DNA of 35,103 nt from an uncultured Candidatus Saccharibacteria bacterium (GCA_948514425.1 CAOQYN010000006.1:1-35103); one strand, 5' to 3'; numbered from the stretch's first letter, positions 14,409 through 22,987 are shown. Program-made: numbers and translations. The notes: generated from the letters alone by a model not told the origin.

Positions 14409-16217
14409 TTACATCCGCGCGGCGCGCTTACGTTTTACGGGGTCGAGCTCGCGCTTGCGTAGTCTGAGACTCTTTGGAGTGACTTCGAGTAGTTCATCAT
14501 CTAGCAAGAAATCAATACATTGTTCAAGCGAATATTGAGTATACGGTGTAAGCTGAATTGCGCCATCGCTAGAATGAGTACGCATGTTTGTAAGCTGTTT
14601 TTCCTTACAAATATTAATATCGAGGTCGTCTTTTTTATTGCTGAGACCGACAATCATACCTTGGTAGACTGGAACTCCAGGCGGGATAAAGAGAATTCCG
14701 CGCGCCTGCGCAGCGTCAAGTGCATAAGCAGTGCTGGTGCCAGCTTCGTGCGCAATCAAAGCACCATTACGCTCGGGCTTGTATTTGCCTTCGACTGGAC
14801 GATAGCCATTCGGTAGTGAAGACATGATTGCTGTACCTTTGGTAGCCGTGAGTAGGCTGTTGCGTAGGCCAATCAACGCCGCGGTTGTGATTTCATAGAC
14901 AAAGCGTGTACTGCCGGAGCTAGTTAGTTCTTGGCTTTTTAGTTCAGACTTACGAATACCGAGTTCTTGGCTGACTGCGCCGACGAACTCCGGCTCGACT
15001 TCGATCGTGAGTTCCTCGATAGGTTCACACTTTTCATGGTTAATCTCTTTATATACCACTTCCGGCCTGCCCGTTTCAAGTTCATATCCTTCTCTCCTCA
15101 TTGTTTCAATTAATACGCTTAGGTGTAGCTCGCCGCGACCTGAAACCTTGTAGCCCAAGCCATCAGGAACGATTTTGAGCGCAATATTCGTCTCAAGCTC
15201 GCGTTCCAGACGTTCGGCAATTTGGCGCGAGGTCGTAAACTCACCTTCTTGACCCTTGAGCGGGCTAGTATTTGGCCCGATGTATATGCTCAGAGTCGGC
15301 GGCTCGAGCTCGATCGTCGGCAAAGCCTCGGGGTTTTCGCCAGTTGCGATCGTGTCGCCAATATTTGCCTGAGCGATACCAGAGATCGCAACGATATCAC
15401 CTGCTGTGGCTTCGGAGACTTCTTCTTTACCGAGACCCTTGTAGGTGAAAATTCTGTCGATTTTGGCGTTAGACGATTCCTCGCCCTGGATGACTTTGAC
15501 GTTTTCGCCTTTCTTTAAGCTACCGCGAAAGATTTTACCAATAGCATACTTGCCAAGATAATTATCAGCGGCGAGTGCGGCAACAAGTAGTTGAGCGCCC
15601 TTAGAGGATTCGTCATCGACCTTTGGAGCTGGAATATCGTTGATAATTGAGTCGAAGATAACATGCAAATCATCATCAAGATCTGTAGTTTTACCTGCTT
15701 TACCATCGCGCGCGACAGCGTAATAGACTGGATAGTTCAGCTGACTTTCGTCGCTGGCCAATTCGAGAAAGAGGTCGGCAATTTCGCTCTCGACTTCGTC
15801 GATTCGGGCAGCAGGTTTGTCAATTTTATTAATAATGACAACTGGTCTCAGGTGCATTGCGAGAGCTTTTTGGAGGACGAATTTTGTCTGCGGCATTGGT
15901 CCTTCTTGAGCATCAACGACAAGGATTACGCCGTCGGCCATGTTGAGCGTACGCTCGACCTCACCGGAAAAATCGGCGTGTCCTGGGGTGTCGATGATGT
16001 TGATTTTGTAGTCTTTGTAGAAAACCGAGGTTTGTTTTGCAGTGATGGTGATACCACGCTCATGTTCCTGGTCCATGGAGTCCATGATGAGAGTCTGGGA
16101 CATTTCGGCTTGATTATCACGAAAAGTGTGTGATTGTTTCAAAAGACCGTCGACAAGGGTGGTTTTACCGTGGTCAACGTGAGCAATAATCGCTACATTA
16201 CGAATTTTATCTATCAT
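14409..16217 (-). CDS. typA: Ribosome-associated GTPase TypA/BipA
   Basis: This EF-G-like translational GTPase acts on the ribosome in assembly and stress adaptation. The GTP-binding motifs are G1 AHVDHGKT (12-19), G2 RGITITAK, G3 DTPGHADF and G4 NKID. The order is G domain, EF-Tu domain II-like barrel, EF-G III/V-like domains and the BipA-specific C-terminal domain with YRPVEGKYKPERNGALIAHEAGTSTAYAL and the basic tail RKRELDPVKRKRAARM. At 602 aa it is full length. It has its own strong promoter and terminator, so it is a single-gene unit. The ATG lies about 3 nt from the predicted transcription start. Confidence 0.96.
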   Translation of the reverse strand: MIDKIRNVAIIAHVDHGKTTLVDGLLKQSHTFRDNQAEMSQTLIMDSMDQEHERGITITAKQTSVFYKDYKINIIDTPGHADFSGEVERTLNMADGVILVVDAQEGPMPQTKFVLQKALAMHLRPVVIINKIDKPAARIDEVESEIADLFLELASDESQLNYPVYYAVARDGKAGKTTDLDDDLHVIFDSIINDIPAPKVDDESSKGAQLLVAALAADNYLGKYAIGKIFRGSLKKGENVKVIQGEESSNAKIDRIFTYKGLGKEEVSEATAGDIVAISGIAQANIGDTIATGENPEALPTIELEPPTLSIYIGPNTSPLKGQEGEFTTSRQIAERLERELETNIALKIVPDGLGYKVSGRGELHLSVLIETMRREGYELETGRPEVVYKEINHEKCEPIEELTIEVEPEFVGAVSQELGIRKSELKSQELTSSGSTRFVYEITTAALIGLRNSLLTATKGTAIMSSLPNGYRPVEGKYKPERNGALIAHEAGTSTAYALDAAQARGILFIPPGVPVYQGMIVGLSNKKDDLDINICKEKQLTNMRTHSSDGAIQLTPYTQYSLEQCIDFLLDDELLEVTPKSLRLRKRELDPVKRKRAARM

Positions 16218-16225
16218 ATCTCTCT

Positions 16226-16254
16226 ATTGTATCACAGATAGTTGAAAAAGTCAA
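16226..16254 (-). promoter_or_regulatory. Promoter of typA
   Basis: TTGACT (16249-16254) and TACAAT (16226-16231) are 17 bp apart on the minus strand, with spacer TTTT start and ATCTGTGA end. Confidence 0.8.
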
Positions 16255-16259
16255 TAGCA

Positions 16260-17210
16260 TTATACGACTTGTGGCTTGTTTTGCTTGTGTTTATGGATAC
16301 GCAAGACAATCCATAAAATCATCAGCACGATGAAAAATATCACGATACCGGCAAGCCAAACTGGACAGATGAAGACGATTTGCTCTTTAGTGCTATCTTG
16401 GTCGAGAAATGAGACGTGACTCACGGCGCGAAAAACTCCGAGCTGTGGCGCACCTTCCCAGGTAAGCCGGCTGACACGTGAGGTAGCGGGGAGAATGACG
16501 GGGTTGGCAGTGCCAAGAGGACGCTCGTTAGAATCAACTGTATCTGGTGTAAAGACCTCGCGATTGGTGAAAAAATCGTAAATCGTGAGAGTATGTTCGG
16601 CACGAAAATCGACATTGCCATCATTCTTGATCGTCACAGTAGAGCTAAAAGGCGACCCCAGTAGGAAGCGCGGGAGTCGATGAGACATTAGGACGCCACC
16701 GACATGCTCCTCGCCTTCAACATGAGCATAGAGCAGTGACGCTAGCTGATTAATAGTCTTCATAGTGGCATTAGAATCTTGGCTATCGCGAGTCTCGATA
16801 ATGATAGCGGCATATTGACCGCCACCGGCTACGTCCGCGGGGACTTCGATTGTAAATTCAACATCCGTGCTAGCATTAGGCTCTAGATGATAAGAAGTTT
16901 GGGCGAAACTAATCCAGTTGTGGAGCTTGGTGTAGCTATTTTCAGTTGAAAAATCTGGATCGTAGTCTTCGTTTAGAACTTGATAGGGGCGTGCCGAGAC
17001 TGTAAAGTTGAAGGCTAGACGGCCAATGTTGGTTACTTTGACTTTACTGCTATATTCTAGACCTGGAGAAAGCTCGATTTCCTGCTCGGCAGGCATGACT
17101 TGCATGACTATATCACCCGCCTCAAGTGCCGAGACTGGTGATATAGTGCTAAGAGTATAAGTCAATATACCAATGAAAACTAATGCTAAATTTGTTACCT
17201 TCCTAAACAT
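16260..17210 (-). CDS. Membrane-anchored Ig-like surface protein (DUF916-like)
   Basis: The 316-aa protein has a signal peptide (to about residue 28, ending VSALEAGD), two beta-rich domains and a C-terminal transmembrane helix (about 280-304) followed by a basic tail. The first domain begins with a typical VMPAEQEIELSPG-type strand and continues as an Ig-like fold (KVTNIGRLAFNFTVSA). The second contains VTIKNDGNVDFRAEHTLTIYD. The order resembles DUF916/cell-surface proteins that accompany WxL-type proteins in Gram-positive bacteria. The upstream neighbour on the same strand is a secreted beta-rich protein, fitting a two-component surface complex. Family assignment is by architecture only. Confidence 0.65.
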   Translation of the reverse strand: MFRKVTNLALVFIGILTYTLSTISPVSALEAGDIVMQVMPAEQEIELSPGLEYSSKVKVTNIGRLAFNFTVSARPYQVLNEDYDPDFSTENSYTKLHNWISFAQTSYHLEPNASTDVEFTIEVPADVAGGGQYAAIIIETRDSQDSNATMKTINQLASLLYAHVEGEEHVGGVLMSHRLPRFLLGSPFSSTVTIKNDGNVDFRAEHTLTIYDFFTNREVFTPDTVDSNERPLGTANPVILPATSRVSRLTWEGAPQLGVFRAVSHVSFLDQDSTKEQIVFICPVWLAGIVIFFIVLMILWIVLRIHKHKQNKPQVV

Positions 17211-17220
17211 CCTATGCTTA

Positions 17221-17226
17221 ATTATA
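17221..17226 (-). promoter_or_regulatory. -10 box of the DUF916-like gene
   Basis: On the minus strand TGCTATAAT (extended -10) lies 10 nt before the ATG at 17210, next to the upstream stop codon. Confidence 0.55.
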
Positions 17227-17229
17227 GCA

Positions 17230-17853
17230 CTATTGTTTGATTGCGGCAGTAACTATAACGTCGGTTTGATAAGTACCAGGGGCGGTTTGCTCATTAACGG
17301 CGACACCGACTTCAAACTTTGAGGTAGCGGAACTCGCTGGAGTCGTGCTGGTATAGTAGACGACTGGGGCTGTGGTGATGGCAGAATAATCGCTCGCGTC
17401 CTGTTTTTTGATTCCCCATGCGTTGTCATCTTTGGTGAAGCTGCTTTTTGCAGGAATATTCAATGCGCCATTAGTCGTATTTGTTAAATTTGGCTGACCA
17501 GAGCTAAGAGAGATTGTGTATGGGTGCGAACTAGACACCGTGGCGGAAATCTCACCTGTGCCGAGGACGTGCGGAGTGACATTAATAATAGTGCCGCTAA
17601 CGGCGTCAAGTGAAATTTGGCTCTCGACGTTTAGGGTGACAGGTTTAGCGCCCGAAGTTTGCGAAGCGCAGCCACCAGTAGTATCATTGCCGATACCCCA
17701 TCCGTCGGCGTTTGTGAGCGTGCTTGGGTTTGACGGATCACAATTGTAACCGTGCTGGTTGACGATGGCATAACTGGTAAGCGGAGTAAGTGCCATAGCA
17801 GCACTGATTGCTACGCCAGTGAAGGCGAGTAATTTGGCAATTTTCCTTTCCAT
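17230..17853 (-). CDS. Secreted WxL-like surface protein
   Basis: The 207-aa protein has a clear signal peptide (MERKIAKLLAFTGVAISAAMALTP; cleavage near SYAIV). The mature part is beta-rich, low in charge and full of Ser, Thr and Asn, with aromatic patches DGWGIGND and NAWGIKK. A Cys pair (C38 and about C62) may form a disulfide. The last strand (VNEQTAPGTYQTDVIVTAAI) is the standard end of WxL/Ig-like surface domains. It is followed by the membrane-anchored DUF916-like partner. The start is supported by the signal peptide; the Shine-Dalgarno is weak (TAGGAAC). The WxL label is by analogy and not certain. Confidence 0.65.
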   Translation of the reverse strand: MERKIAKLLAFTGVAISAAMALTPLTSYAIVNQHGYNCDPSNPSTLTNADGWGIGNDTTGGCASQTSGAKPVTLNVESQISLDAVSGTIINVTPHVLGTGEISATVSSSHPYTISLSSGQPNLTNTTNGALNIPAKSSFTKDDNAWGIKKQDASDYSAITTAPVVYYTSTTPASSATSKFEVGVAVNEQTAPGTYQTDVIVTAAIKQ

Positions 17854-17906
17854 TTTGATGTTCCTATTTTGTGTTTATATTTTGATACATGACTTTGTGT
17901 AACACT

Positions 17907-17935
17907 ATGATATATTACTTTTATGCTTTTTGCAA
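17907..17935 (-). promoter_or_regulatory. Promoter of the WxL-like gene
   Basis: On the minus strand TTGCAA (17930-17935) and TATCAT (17907-17912) are 17 bp apart, about 55 nt before the start codon. Confidence 0.5.
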
Positions 17936-18008
17936 GGGTTTTATTCAGAGTGTTGTAAAAAATACATTGATTATTGGCTGAGGCGAGAGCGATTCTGTGC
18001 TTTGCGGG

Positions 18009-18037
18009 TTGCATGATTTTGGGAGTTTTGTTATAAT
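18009..18037 (+). promoter_or_regulatory. Promoter of tRNA-Leu
   Basis: TTGCAT (18009-18014) and TATAAT (18032-18037) are 17 bp apart. The tRNA begins 13 nt after the -10 box. Confidence 0.75.
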
Positions 18038-18050
18038 AAGGGTGTTCCAT

Positions 18051-18139
18051 GCGCTCGTGGTGGAATTGGTAGACACGCTACCTTGAGGTGGTAGTGGCGA
18101 TTTTAAGCTGTGCTAGTTCGAGTCTAGTCGAGCGCACCA
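18051..18139 (+). tRNA. tRNA-Leu (GAG), integration site
   Basis: The acceptor strands GCGCTCG (18051-18057) and CGAGCGC (18129-18135) pair, followed by ACCA encoded in the DNA. The anticodon stem CTACC/GGTAG (18078-18082, 18090-18094) encloses TTGAGGT with anticodon GAG at 18085-18087. The long variable arm (GTGGCGATTTTAAGCTGTG region) is typical of a class II leucine tRNA. The 3' half overlaps the end of the serine recombinase gene on the other strand. Confidence 0.95.
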
Positions 18140-19720
18140 GAGTGAAATTAGGTCCTCTTTGAGGTCTTTTTTCATCTGTTGAGGGGTGGTTCGAGATGAT
18201 GTGGATTGACTGTTTAATTTTAGGCGCTGATTTGCGATTGGAACGAGGTATTTTACAGGGGTAAATACTATGGTTCGACCCGATAATTTTAGATCTGCTC
18301 CCATTCTTTTTATTACAGTCCTTTTCCTTTCCCAATCATCACTATCAAAATCTTCTTTTGCGTATCTGGCAAACATAAAAATATCTGTCGCTTTACTTCT
18401 CCAGTCTTTTGCGGCCATTATTATTGCGTCCCGTTCCCTTCTTAAGACTTCAATATCTTTTTCCAGAGATTCTTGTTCCGAATGGAAGAATGCAATATCG
18501 GTAATAACACCAGTATAAACTGAACGCCTCAGGCTATCTAACTCGTTCTTCTTTTTAGCTACTTGCTGATCATATCTAGCAATATTCTCATTCTGCTTCG
18601 AAACCTCTATCTCATCCTCTTCCGCAAGTGCTTCTATGGCTAATTGGAAGAAATCTTCATCGATAGTATATTTACTTAACTCGTTTTTAATTTGATTAAT
18701 TAACTCATCTTCTCGAACATAAACCGATTTATTTTTACATCTATGTTTTGGATTTTTACCACAACAATGACAATATCTATATTCTTTAGTAGTTCCGTCA
18801 CTAAGTTTCTTATACTTTTTCTCAGTAACAATAGCATATCCACACTCACTACATGTTAGCATACCTCTTAAAATAAAATCATATGGATCTTTTTGTGGTC
18901 TGCTAGTATGACCTGGCTCTAGGATTTCTTGCATGTGATCGAAGTCGCTGTCGGTAATCATAGAGGGGTGATTCCCATTATATATTCGTCCGCCCCACTT
19001 GAATTTTCCAACGTAGAACGGATTAGAAAGTAAGTTTCGTACAGCATTATGACAGAGTGCTTTTCCGCCTGTACGTTTCTTTTGCGGAGTTTTAATTCTT
19101 AGCTCCTCATCAGCAATTCTCGTAAGTTCAGAAACGGTGTAGATGCCGGTAAGTGCTTTTTTCCATAAAGCCATTACCTTATCCCACATTTCAGGATCTT
19201 TAATGATTCTTTTTTCTCTATAATCATTCATGTAGCCAACGGGCGGACAGCCTGGATAATCTCCTTTACTAGCTTTAGAATCCATGCCTCGTTTGACTTT
19301 TACTTTTAATTCTTTAATAAAGCGACTATTCATACTATTTTCTATCGTAAATAGTAATTCGTCGTTTTCTCTGTACCACTTTTCATGCGTCCTGATCCCG
19401 CTTAATGCCCCGCTGTCTAGTAGCCATTGTAGGTCGCCTCCGTCTTTTGCGTTACGTGATAGACGACTGGTATCCCATGCAAGAATTACGTTATATTTCC
19501 CCTCCTGAATGCTATTCATCATTTTCTCAAACTCAACCCTTGCGCCTGGAGCTTTTGCGCTTTTCGACTCTATTAAGATTTCTACAATGTCTAAACCCTC
19601 ATCTTGCGCTATATCTTTCATGATTCTAATTTGATCATCAATGGATTGAACTTGTTTATCCTCGGATTCGGTAGATTTACGAGCGTAGAGTGCGGATTTT
19701 TGCTTTTGACTATTTTTCAT
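18113..19720 (-). CDS. Large serine recombinase (integrase) of the tRNA-Leu element
   Basis: This enzyme would catalyse site-specific integration and excision. The resolvase domain starts ALYARKSTES with nucleophile Ser16, followed by SIDDQ and AWDTSRLSRNAKDG. The recombinase domain follows (about 170-270, CPPVGYMND, RNLLSNPFYVGKFKWGG), then a zinc ribbon (CSECGYAI, CHCCGKNPKHRC), then a coiled coil (about 370-440). The ATG at 19720 follows AGGAAGG by 6 nt; an ATG 18 nt upstream lacks this. The last 9 residues and the stop are encoded by the complement of the tRNA 3' half, so the C-terminus is set by the integration junction. Transcription starts near 19846 and passes through a structured leader. 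At 535 aa it is of normal length. Confidence 0.95.
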   Translation of the reverse strand: MKNSQKQKSALYARKSTESEDKQVQSIDDQIRIMKDIAQDEGLDIVEILIESKSAKAPGARVEFEKMMNSIQEGKYNVILAWDTSRLSRNAKDGGDLQWLLDSGALSGIRTHEKWYRENDELLFTIENSMNSRFIKELKVKVKRGMDSKASKGDYPGCPPVGYMNDYREKRIIKDPEMWDKVMALWKKALTGIYTVSELTRIADEELRIKTPQKKRTGGKALCHNAVRNLLSNPFYVGKFKWGGRIYNGNHPSMITDSDFDHMQEILEPGHTSRPQKDPYDFILRGMLTCSECGYAIVTEKKYKKLSDGTTKEYRYCHCCGKNPKHRCKNKSVYVREDELINQIKNELSKYTIDEDFFQLAIEALAEEDEIEVSKQNENIARYDQQVAKKKNELDSLRRSVYTGVITDIAFFHSEQESLEKDIEVLRRERDAIIMAAKDWRSKATDIFMFARYAKEDFDSDDWERKRTVIKRMGADLKLSGRTIVFTPVKYLVPIANQRLKLNSQSTSSRTTPQQMKKDLKEDLISLWCARLDSN

Positions 19721-19736
19721 GAAATTCCTTCCTATC

Positions 19737-19846
19737 AAAAAGGGCAGTCAGCTGTTCCACATCCAAAGCACAAGACTTTTTCCGTACCGACTACCCTATA
19801 TTGAGCGGAAAATAAAGTAATCTTGTGCTAGATTTGAATATGGAAC
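19737..19846 (-). ncRNA. Pseudoknotted leader RNA 1, upstream of the recombinase
   Basis: Read on the minus strand from the predicted start at 19846, a long hairpin forms from TGGAAC/GTTCCA (19841-19846 with 19754-19759), TTTG/CAAA (19833-19836 with 19764-19767), CTTGTGC/GCACAAG (19822-19828 with 19768-19774) and CGGAAAA/TTTTCCG (19806-19812 with 19778-19784). Its apical loop (19789-19797, AGGGTAGTC on the RNA) pairs with 19741-19749 just downstream of the hairpin, and that strand runs into TTTTT. It may act as a regulated terminator or ligand-binding leader. A second copy of the design is at 26191-26316. Confidence 0.7.
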
Positions 19847-19852
19847 GTTTTT

Positions 19853-19861
19853 ATTGTAACA
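19853..19861 (-). promoter_or_regulatory. Extended -10 promoter of the recombinase leader
   Basis: On the minus strand the box reads TGTTACAAT and is followed by seven bases to the GTTCC that starts the first stem. No strong -35 is visible. Confidence 0.65.
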
Positions 19862-19867
19862 CGATTT

Positions 19868-21811
19868 TTAATTATTTTCTAGGTCATCAAAGAATTCCAG
19901 AGGAGTAATATTAATACGTCGTTTATCGTTTTTATCTTTATCGCAGCGAATTAATGATGCTGTCCTGAGCGCTGGGATATACTGTTTTCGAACATTCTCC
20001 ATATTGGGGTAACTGCCAGTTTGGCTGTAGTACCCTTTACGGATTTCGTCATATGTAACACCTTCGGTTTCAGCTGTAGCATTCTTATTCTTCAATCGAT
20101 ATATAGGTATAATATATCTTTTATAGAAGTTAAGCACTTGCGGTGAAACTCCGTGAGACATACTTTCGCGAAGAGGAGCCCAAAGCTTAGCAGCTTCATC
20201 AATGTCTTTATTAATCGCAACAATTTTACCGTCTTTCATTCGAAATGGCGCGTTAACTAACGCTATTGCTTTTACTAGTGAGATGAAATGGGATATTTCG
20301 CGTTGCACTTTCGGTAACAAGGCGTCTCTGTTCTCCATAAATTTAAACTTCAAGTATTCACTATCATTAATGCCGATAGCGTCTATCTTTAGACTCTTAA
20401 TATAAAGAATTCTTTCCATTAACTCCCTACGATTTTTATTATTGCTGATTCGAGCGTCATAAATATTTTTATGACTATTTCTAGCAATACTAGCATCAAT
20501 TCCTGCCATTATTTTCTCTGGTGTATTTTCCGGACTAAGGATCATACATCTAGTCTGCTCCTGCTCATCGATCCGCATATTTGCGGAACAGAAGAAGGCA
20601 GATGAAAAACCGAGGATATAACCTTCCATGGCAACATTCTTACCGCCACTACCTTTGTTTGTGATAGCAAACGGAATACGTTTACTGTCATGCGAGAGCA
20701 GAGGTCGAAGTTTTTCCTGTAACTGAGTGTCAGGTTGTTCTGTGAAAATTAGGATGCGACGCTCCAAATTGATAAAGTCCTGACCAGTTTCTTTGTCCTT
20801 CTCTCGCAAACTTTGGCTATAAAAGAAAGCTGTAGGAGTAATTGTTGCGTATTTTTTTACATCTTGCTGCGGAAAATATTTGCTAACTTCCTGACAAATA
20901 TAAGTTTTCCCAGTTGAGCTATCAGCATTGAACATGATATTTTGCTGGTCTGATTCCGTATAGGTCAGAAGCATCGCTAGAAATGTAATGACCTTGTTCG
21001 TGAAATCGTATTTAATCGTTGAATCGAGTACGCTCGCAATATCTTCAACACTTATCTCTTTGAATTGAGACGCATCGATTGGCTTTGCGCCGCAGTAGAA
21101 TTTCGCGTATTTTGATAGTAGCTCGTCGGCAGTACCGCGTTTCTCGATGAAGTAGTTTGTGAGGCTCGTAGCGGCATTATCTTCATGCGGAAGTGAAATT
21201 TCATAGACTGAGGCTGCTGGTGTATGTTCTGATATGTGTTGAGCGAGTTTCTTGCTAGTTTCATCATCATTCATGCAAACATAGATGTTTCGCATATTCT
21301 TGAGCAACTCGATCCATTCATCTTTGAATATTTGAACGCCTCCTCCTTTGGCGACTACTGGGATTTTAATGCCCTCTTGGATAGCTACGATTCGATCTAA
21401 TTCGCTCTCACAGATAAGAACATCACTAGAGGTACTTTTGATTAACTGATCCTCACCAATAAGTATCGGTTCTACATCGGTTGGGTAAAATGCGTATTCT
21501 GGGATTGTAACCTCTTGATGCATCATTTCGGCCATATTTTTTACTTCTTCGTAGTCTGGCGTTGCCCATAGTTTTATATAAGCTATTTTACCGTCTCTAT
21601 TGAAAATTGGAATTGTAAGCCGATGATATTCATCAAAATCCCCCGATCCTAACATGAATTTATCGATATTGCTGTCATTAATGCCGTGCTCTTTAAAATA
21701 ATTACGAGCGTCATCACGTATCTTTTCGTGAGCCTTTTTAGCCATAGCTTCGAGTGATTGTTTGTTACGCGCTTCATGGTTTATATTAGTAGATTTATTT
21801 GTTATGGTCAT
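19868..21811 (-). CDS. Toprim-ATPase primase/helicase of the integrated element
   Basis: The protein probably primes and unwinds DNA for replication of the excised element. The first 120 residues resemble the N-terminal region of phage-type primases (FMLGSGDFDEYHRLTIPIFNRDGKIAYIK). A Toprim-like domain follows with Glu in DVLICESELDRIVA (about 130-143) and the acidic pair in NIYVCMNDDETS (about 175-186). From about 275 comes an ATPase domain with a Walker A variant NADSSTGKTYICQ, an acidic motif LERRILIFTEQPD and an arginine-rich sensor region. The C-terminal 100 residues look like a winged-helix domain (EIRKGYYSQTGSYPNMENVRKQY). AAGGAG lies 7 nt before the ATG. The gene overlaps a 51-aa ORF upstream. 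Confidence 0.8.
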   Translation of the reverse strand: MTITNKSTNINHEARNKQSLEAMAKKAHEKIRDDARNYFKEHGINDSNIDKFMLGSGDFDEYHRLTIPIFNRDGKIAYIKLWATPDYEEVKNMAEMMHQEVTIPEYAFYPTDVEPILIGEDQLIKSTSSDVLICESELDRIVAIQEGIKIPVVAKGGGVQIFKDEWIELLKNMRNIYVCMNDDETSKKLAQHISEHTPAASVYEISLPHEDNAATSLTNYFIEKRGTADELLSKYAKFYCGAKPIDASQFKEISVEDIASVLDSTIKYDFTNKVITFLAMLLTYTESDQQNIMFNADSSTGKTYICQEVSKYFPQQDVKKYATITPTAFFYSQSLREKDKETGQDFINLERRILIFTEQPDTQLQEKLRPLLSHDSKRIPFAITNKGSGGKNVAMEGYILGFSSAFFCSANMRIDEQEQTRCMILSPENTPEKIMAGIDASIARNSHKNIYDARISNNKNRRELMERILYIKSLKIDAIGINDSEYLKFKFMENRDALLPKVQREISHFISLVKAIALVNAPFRMKDGKIVAINKDIDEAAKLWAPLRESMSHGVSPQVLNFYKRYIIPIYRLKNKNATAETEGVTYDEIRKGYYSQTGSYPNMENVRKQYIPALRTASLIRCDKDKNDKRRINITPLEFFDDLENN

Positions 21812-21950
21812 CGTTTTTCTCCTTAGTGATTAAACGTATTAGTTCCATTAAATTCGATAGGTCGCGTTCGGCATCTTTGGCGGATATATCTCCACCAAAT
21901 TTACGCCTGTGCATTTCTCGAAAAATACGTATGAGCCTTTTTCTTCTCAT
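21795..21950 (-). CDS. Small basic protein (51 aa) upstream of the primase
   Basis: The ORF runs from ATG at 21948-21950 to TAA at 21795-21797, overlapping the primase start by 17 nt. It encodes MRRKRLIRIFREMHRRKFGG followed by a helical part (AKDAERDLSNLMELIRLITKEK). AAGGAT lies 9 nt before the start. Size, charge and coupling to the primase suggest a DNA-binding or accessory replication protein, but no family is recognised. Confidence 0.6.
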   Translation of the reverse strand: MRRKRLIRIFREMHRRKFGGDISAKDAERDLSNLMELIRLITKEKNDDHNK

Positions 21951-21978
21951 TAATAGATATCCTTCATATTCTTAGGGG

Positions 21979-22011
21979 CTACTTAATTGAGATAGCTATT
22001 AAATTAAGTAG
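21979..22011. repeat. 10-bp inverted repeat before the small ORF
   Basis: CTACTTAATT (21979-21988) and AATTAAGTAG (22002-22011) pair perfectly across a 13-nt loop, which itself contains the palindrome ATAGCTAT. It lies about 30 nt upstream of the 21795-21950 start codon. Confidence 0.7.
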
Positions 22012-22097
22012 TCCTGCCTGCTATCTTACTTGTAAGTTTAACTAATACGGGTACGATTGTTAATCGAGGCCTAAAAAATACTAAAAAATCTTTCCTT

Positions 22098-22211
22098 AAC
22101 CTGTGACTTTCTTTCATAGATTGTATCTATCCTAAAGTCAACCTAACTGTATGTATAAAATTAACCTAAAACTAACCTAAGAAATTTAGAGCCAACTTAA
22201 GATTAACCTAA
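22098..22211 (+). repeat. Phased AACCTAA repeats (iteron-like), candidate origin or operator
   Basis: Six copies of AACCTAA or near matches start at 22098, 22140, 22163, 22174, 22194 and 22205. The intervals are 42, 23, 11, 20 and 11 bp, close to whole helical turns, so bound proteins would sit on one face. The 275 bp between 21951 and 22225 hold no gene and are very AT-rich. The position between an unknown basic protein and the primase operon fits a replication origin or autoregulatory site. Confidence 0.6.
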
Positions 22212-22225
22212 AAAATCAAAAAGGT

Positions 22226-22984
22226 TTAGAAACAAATTTCTCTGATTTTATTTAGTTGAATCAAGGTGAGTTGAACCGTTGGAGTAACCTTGATCCCGTC
22301 GGGAGACAATCTGACGAATGGCTTGAGTTCGTTTCTAACTATGCTATTTTTGTCAAACACTTGTGTAGCAATTGATAATTTACCAATGTGAAGTTTATTA
22401 TCTTTACTCTTATTGAGACAATCTCTCGTAATTACCTCTGTATGTCTTTTTACCGCATTCTTTAGTACTTCAGACGGCAACATGCCATACTTAAGCTTTT
22501 TAATAACCAGTTTTTCTTTATTGCATCTAATAAACAAGCGTTGTGTCTTATCGCAGGATAGTGTGCACTGATACTTTGGTCTACATGTGTCGTTAATATT
22601 TTTAATATAGTTAAAACTCAGTTTAATAATATATTTGTCTCGATAGTGACCTCCGGCCCCAAAAACGGGATCTAGTGCTATTTTGTAGCGATTTAGTATT
22701 TCGTCTTCTATAGGATATTTAAACTTATAGTCGAGTTTATCGTCGTCGGCTTCTGTTACCCAATTTGCATCAAGAATACCATCTCTAACCATTTTTCGAA
22801 TGATTTTATGCTGTTCTGAAAGACCAATTCCGTACTTACTTGCTTTTCCATCGTGCCTAAGGGTTCGTGCGCCTCTTTCTGCATCATAGAGAAAGTAATC
22901 ATCGTAAGTATCATTTTGTTCTCGCTGCTCCTTTATTAAGTCAAAAACAGCTTCCTCTTCTGGAGTTAGGTTTCTTAGGGTCAT
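22226..22984 (-). CDS. Element protein of unknown function (252 aa), possible initiator or regulator
   Basis: No family is recognised. Residues 1-90 look like a helical DNA-binding region (LTPEEEAVFDLIKEQREQ, SEQHKIIRKMVRDGILDANWV reads like a winged helix). The C-terminal part is beta-rich and basic with KEKLVIKKLKYGMLPSEVL and ends in VTPTVQLTLIQLNKIREICF. The ATG at 22984 follows TAGGATAG. A good promoter (23012-23040) drives it. It lies next to the AACCTAA repeats and the primase, so a replication-initiation or copy-control role is a reasonable guess, without direct evidence. Confidence 0.65.
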   Translation of the reverse strand: MTLRNLTPEEEAVFDLIKEQREQNDTYDDYFLYDAERGARTLRHDGKASKYGIGLSEQHKIIRKMVRDGILDANWVTEADDDKLDYKFKYPIEDEILNRYKIALDPVFGAGGHYRDKYIIKLSFNYIKNINDTCRPKYQCTLSCDKTQRLFIRCNKEKLVIKKLKYGMLPSEVLKNAVKRHTEVITRDCLNKSKDNKLHIGKLSIATQVFDKNSIVRNELKPFVRLSPDGIKVTPTVQLTLIQLNKIREICF

Positions 22985-22987
22985 TTT

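Noticed and set aside
19737..19846. Plain Rho-independent terminator of the primase gene
   Set aside because: The T-run follows the structure on the same strand, but a promoter lies between the primase stop and the structure, and the same promoter-structure register is repeated at 26191-26331, so it reads as a leader of the next gene.
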